A stretch of DNA of 64,000 nt, taken from positions 16,572,001-16,636,000 of the forward strand of contig JABFTP020000103.1 in the NCBI GenBank assembly GCA_013387265.2. The letters run 5' to 3'. The notes beneath the pieces are model-generated. The model did not search any database. It worked only from the letters and a program-made list of their open reading frames with translations, and had not been told where the DNA came from. This document shows, one piece after another, positions 60,137 to 64,000 of the stretch. The position numbers and the translations under genes are program-made. Position 1 is the first letter of the stretch, and the number at the start of each line of letters is the position of its first letter. This DNA comes from Cryptolaemus montrouzieri (lineage: Eukaryota > Arthropoda > Insecta > Coleoptera > Coccinellidae).

Positions 60137-62467
60137 CACAGCTCTACAAAAAAAATTTTTTTTATTGTTGCCCTGGATATCATCGCAAATTTTTATGTTT
60201 TCAAGTGCCCAGATTACGAATATATTCATGAAAGTTCTCAATGTGCTCGTATTTTCATGATTTTAGCATTTCTTATATTTTGAACAATTATAAGCTTGTT
60301 AGAAATAAAATTTAATTTTCCAGTCATGATTAGGCTTCTGCGCAACTTTTTCGCGCATACAAACATCACCTGATCCCCACTCTCAGACCCCTTGCTCCAC
60401 AGAACAGCTGAGATCTCAGTTATTCGACAATATTGAAGTACATATACACGTAAATCTGGATAAAGTGTCATGGATTAATATTCTGTTTCAATTACTGAAT
60501 GTCCATTCTTATATATTTGTCTTCTAGTCTAAAATATGAGTTCGTCACGAAGAAAGTGTAAATATTGTAGTGATTTATTTTGTTATATTTGCGGTGTTTA
60601 TATACCAAAAAAACAAAAAATATCACAGACTTTGTCGAGGAGACTTATGTTGAATATTTTGGTTTCAAAATGGACAAATTAGGTAAACCATGGGTTCCTA
60701 ATAAAGTTTGTAAGTCCTGTGTTGAGTCTTTACGGTTGTGGAAAAAAGGTGAACGTTCTGGATTAGACTTTGGTATTCCTATGATCTGGATGGAGCCTAC
60801 GAATCATTTAGATGATTGTTACTTTTGCGTAGTAGATGTTAAAGGTTTTAATCGAAATCAATCGTGGAGATACCCAGACTTACAGTCTACGAAATGTCTG
60901 GTTCTACACAGTGAAAATCTCCCTCGGCCCATATACATTTCAAAAGTAATTCGCATGCCCTCAGAAACAATGATGTTACCAAATTCACAGAAATCGGGAC
61001 CATCTACTAGTGGAAGTGAATGAGAAGATGAAACATCTACGCCAAAGTTATATTCTCAAAATGAACTCAGTGATTTAATACGTGATCTCAATTTATCAAA
61101 ACAAGGATCAGAACTGTTAGCCTCAAGATTGAAAGAAAAAAATTTATTGGCACCAACAGTAACAATTACAACATACAGAACGCGAGAAAAAGAGTTATTA
61201 CAATTTTTTAGTGAAAATGAAGGATTAGTGTATTGTAATGATATCGCGAAGCTGCTTATAGACATGGGTTTAAAAGAGTACAAATCTACTGAATGGCGCC
61301 TTTTTATTGATAGTTGCAAAAGAAGTTTAAAATACGTCTTATTGCACAATGGAAATAAATTTGCATCAATTCCAATTGCCCATTCAACGAAACTCAAAGA
61401 AGAATATGAAAATGTAAAATTAGTTTTAGAGAAAATTAAATACTCTGAGCATCAATGGCCGATCTGTGTGGATTTAAAAATGGTTAATTTTTTACTTGGC
61501 CAACAAAGTGGATATACAAAATACCCTTGCTTTATTTGTATGTGGGATAGTAGAGCAAAGCAACTTCATTGGGAACAAGATGTTTGGCCTGTAAGAAATT
61601 CTTTAACTGTCGGTAAAGCCAACGTAATAAGGAGCCGCTGGTGAGCAGAGACAAAATCATACTTCCACCATTACATATTAAGTTAGGTATGATTAAGCAA
61701 TTTGTAAAAGCGTTGAACAAAGACGGAAATTGTTTTAATTACATTTGCAGAAAATTTCCGAAGCTTAGTATGGAAAAATTGAAAGGTGGAATATTTGATG
61801 GTCCTCAAATACGGCAATTGATGAAAGACTCAGATTTTATCAAAGTTATGACTGTTCCGGAAAGTAAAGCTTGGAAAAGTTTTGTGTTGGTTGTCGAAAA
61901 TTTCCTAGGTAACCATAAAGCAGCAAATTATGAAGAAATTGTGCAAAATATGCTGACAAACTTTCAGACTTTAGGAGCAAATATGAGTATTAAGTTACAC
62001 TATCTCCGCAATCATCTAGATAAATTTCAGGATAATTTAGGAAATTATATTGAGGAACAGGAGAGCGGTTTCATCAAGATCTAAAAGTGATGGAAGAAAG
62101 GTATCAAGGTCGATGGGATTGTCACATGATGGCAGATTACTGCTGGTCTTTGAAAAGACATTGTCCCTGAAAAATTATAGAAGAAAAGCTCATAAAAGGC
62201 GTTTTATGGAAATATAAAATATATTTTCGACATTTTCCTCTTTATTTACTTCGATGTATCCGAATTTCTCAAAAATAACTGACATTATAAATATATCTGT
62301 TATTTTGTTTCTTGTTTTACGATTTTTGTTATGTAAAATGAAAATAAAGATTTAAAAAGAAATCAGAGCAAATCCTACAAAATCATTGATAGTATCAAGA
62401 ATTGTGTGCATAAATAAACCCAAAATCATTTTCATATCTAGGGCAACAAAACCATTGTAGACCAGTG
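60137..62467 (+). mobile_element. nested 2,331-bp DNA element with CACTG-like ends and TTA duplication
   Basis: The element starts CACAGCTCTACAA and ends, read inverted, CACTGGTCTACAA (11 of 13 match). A second shared block, GTTGCCCTRGATAT, lies 30 bases in on the left and 20 bases in on the right. TTA flanks both sides (60134-60136 and 62468-62470), while the uninterrupted Tc1 sequence has it once, so TTA is a 3-bp target duplication. CACTG-type ends with 2- to 3-bp duplications are known from CMC (CACTA/EnSpm) transposons; assigning this element to them is an inference. It carries one cysteine-rich protein gene (60536-62170) and no recognisable classic transposase. Confidence 0.9.
60536..62170 (+). 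pseudogene. cysteine-rich protein of an uncharacterised insect transposon-associated family
   Basis: ATG 60536 opens SSSRRKCKYCSDLFCYICGV, with a C-x2-C-x4-C-x2-C cluster. A one-base shift in an A-rich run near 60605 leads to NITDFVEETYVEYFGFKMD and a second Cys pair (KVCKSCVESLRLW). DDCYFCVVDVKGFNR carries a third pair. After an in-frame TGA at 61021 the frame continues through ELSDLIRDLNLSKQGSELLA and LKMVNFLLGQQSGYTKYPCF, then ICMWDSRAKQ, LPPLHIKLGMIKQFV and GIFDGPQIRQLM. Single-base losses near 61625 and 62060 break it again. The end reads GERFHQDLKVMEERYQGRW and MMADYCWSLKR. The full reading is about 540 residues. The function is unknown. Because it is the only gene of the element, it may be its transposase or an accessory protein; it could also be captured cargo. 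Confidence 0.85.
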
Positions 62468-62470
62468 TTA

Positions 62471-63140
62471 TCTTACATAAAAGTGAAATTATCACCGTGG
62501 TGGGTATCACTTGGTCCACCTAATTTCTAGCCGTTACACTCGTAGGAAACGAAATCAAATCTGTTTTGCCTCCCAGCATAATTTCACCCCAAAACATCAC
62601 ATTGTCCCCTTGGTATTTCGGAATTTGTTGTGTTGCTGCTCGGAGTCTAGCTTGTCTTCCATTACCCCTAAAACCTGAATCCGGCGATCATCTGATAGAA
62701 TCTGGTCTCATTCGAAAAAAGAATATTCCGCCTATTCTCAATATTCCAATTCTGGTGCTCGATACACCAATTAAGTCTGTTAATTTTTTGTTGTCTGGTT
62801 AGCTCTGGAACTCTTAAGGGCCTTCTGCTGTATAAACGCTTGAACGAAGTTTTTGACGTATGGTTTCGACTGATACACTGATGCCTGTTGCTTCCAGAAA
62901 TTGGCTTTGGAGTATGAGCGACGCACTAGAGTCTCTTTTTGCAATTTGGCACTAAAGTGGTTTTGTTCTTTAGAAGTGATCGCCCTACGACTTCTTCTAG
63001 GCCTATTTTGCAGAGATTGTTGCTCCACGTATCGGGGGTAGGTTTTTGAAATGACCCGCTGTGATACCCCCACTGTGGCCGCTATATTCCTCTATGTCAC
63101 CCCTTCTTCAACGAAAGCAATTATTCGACCCCTCAGCACA
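62471..63140 (-). pseudogene. Tc1-like transposase, N-terminal and central part of split copy 3
   Basis: The minus strand reads a start-side block with GVSQRVISKTYPRYVEQQSL, QNRPRRSRRAITSKEQNHFS and AKLQKETLVRRSYSKANFWK. Further blocks in other frames are WCIEHQNW, NILFSFETR (first Asp block; the Asp codon appears changed to Phe-Glu) and GEIMLGGKTDLIS. It ends at 62471 just before the second catalytic Asp motif. The first 20 or so N-terminal residues (MPYVGLSD in copies 1 and 2) are lost by a small deletion near 63150. Confidence 0.85.
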
Positions 63141-63490
63141 TCGGACAATTTTCAATTATGATTAAAGGCTTTTTTAAATATTGAAATTCACAGTTTCAAA
63201 TCTCAGTGACGACTGAGTACAATATCCCGAACATATAGTAATAATTCAACATTTCTTATCATACTACCCAGTTTTTTACCACAAGAAACTTCATTCTTCA
63301 CAAGTAGTCAAAGATCTATGTTTAAAAACAATCAATAATGTGAAATACCGAGTGATTTCATATAAATTTGGTTGTGTGTATGTATAAATATTCGATTATT
63401 CGCACGGAGACTGACAATGTTCTGCTTGAATACATAATTTTCTCGATATAATCCCATCGGTGCGATCGTAGTCATTCAAAGAGAGATAGA

Positions 63491-63523
63491 GTGTCCTCCG
63501 GACACCCGCGGCGAGCATCTAGT
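63491..63523 (+). mobile_element. candidate Helitron 3' terminus
   Basis: GTGTCC (63491-63496), loop TCC, GGACAC (63500-63505) form a 6-bp GC-rich hairpin. Thirteen bases later comes CTAGT (63519-63523). A short GC-rich hairpin just before CTRRT is the hallmark of Helitron 3' ends. No TC 5' end or Rep/helicase gene is visible, so a non-autonomous copy or a chance match are both possible. Insertion between A and T is not met, since the base after CTAGT is A. Confidence 0.35.
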
Positions 63524-64000
63524 ACTTAATAGGGGCAATTTTATTAAAATAATGATTGGCGCTGAGTTGAATACTCGATCATTCAATAAATAACATGATA
63601 TCGATTGTATAACACCATGAAATTGTGAAGTGTCAGATCATACTGAATTAAATTACATATTCAGACTTTATTATGCACATTTTCTACTATAAGTTATACA
63701 CTTTTGATTGAAATTCGATTGCGTTGTTTCTAGAAATGGAGTTTATCGCTCATGTGTATATTAATTTTCAAAATACTGGTTTCTTATCATTCAGACTAGG
63801 AATTCGATATTATAATGCAAAGAAAGTGCAACAGAAATTCAACAGCTTTAAACAATGAATAAATAAATTTGAAAATATTCCGGAATTTTAAATCTTCCAT
63901 GTTATCATATTCTTGGTCACTCTCCTTCCTTCTTGAAGAAATTCACACTTTGCATATAATGCTTGCTTAGGTCAATTTCAGTGGTCCAGTGCATGTATAT
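63524..64000. other. unassigned sequence to the window end
   Basis: AT-rich, with no supported frame or element. Confidence 0.3.

Larger units (their letters stand above)
59612..63384 (-). mobile_element. Tc1-like element, family A, copy 3, split by a nested element
   Basis: The left part is 59612-60136 and the right part 62468-63384. The left end has the family repeat (CCAAATTTATATGGAATCA at about 59621). The right end has its inverted partner (ATTTCATATAAATTTGGTTG, followed by TGTGTATG, at about 63354-63384). The two halves fit exactly: the host sequence of copy 2 (CTACATTATCTTGCAT) is cut at CATTA/TTATC, with TTA duplicated. Without the insert the element would be about 1.44 kb, so it is the longest of the three copies. 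Confidence 0.92.

Noticed and set aside
60137..62467. hAT origin for the nested element
   Set aside because: hAT insertions duplicate 8 bp and their ends are CAGTG-like. Here the duplication is TTA and the ends read CACTG or CACAG from outside inward.

Overview
The window looks like AT-rich insect intergenic DNA built almost entirely of decayed mobile elements. The evidence is many Tc1/mariner, pogo, piggyBac and non-LTR retrotransposon relics of types common in insect genomes, long AT microsatellites, stop-ridden coding relics, and no recognisable host gene, tRNA or rRNA. A beetle or other holometabolous insect is plausible, but the order cannot be fixed from this sequence. No prokaryotic gene, operon or CRISPR array is present.

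Layout. 0-17 kb: a relic of an unnamed cysteine-rich transposon gene family (0.6-1.2 kb), a mariner (2.4-3.4 kb), two copies of one Tc1-like family (3.9-5.2 and 6.8-8.1 kb), a second mariner (9.7-10.7 kb), a minisatellite (10.9 kb), another mariner piece (11.3 kb), a (TA)46 tract, and two Tc1/mariner relics (14.5-16.1 kb). 16-32 kb: two reverse-transcriptase relics (16.5 and 18.9 kb), a BED-finger piece cut by one of them, an internally deleted Tc1 (22.2 kb), and a complete pogo-type element with terminal repeats, TA flanks and a C-terminal PHD-like finger (26.6-29.1 kb). 32-50 kb: a 380-bp AT microsatellite, a 1.6-kb low-complexity tract, a mariner with near-perfect ends (36.5-37.7 kb), a piggyBac relic (38.8 kb), three more mariner loci, a LINE and an RTE-like relic. 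50-64 kb: the best-preserved LINE (50.4-52.6 kb, with a (TTA)n tail), an unusual double hairpin (54.1 kb), further Tc1/mariner and retrotransposon pieces, and a third copy of the 4-kb Tc1 family.

The most interesting structure is at 59.6-63.4 kb. The third Tc1-like copy is split by a 2,331-bp element (60137-62467) with CACTG-like inverted ends and a TTA target duplication. It carries a cysteine-rich protein gene of the same family as the 0.6-1.2 kb relic. This gives sequence evidence that this otherwise unnamed family travels as a DNA transposon.

The coding relics do not work together as a pathway. Each is a separate, mostly inactivated insertion. A few GC-richer stretches (24.6, 38.0 and 47.8 kb) with homeodomain-like or palindromic sites are the only hints of host regulatory DNA. 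All family names come from recognition of motifs, not from database searches.
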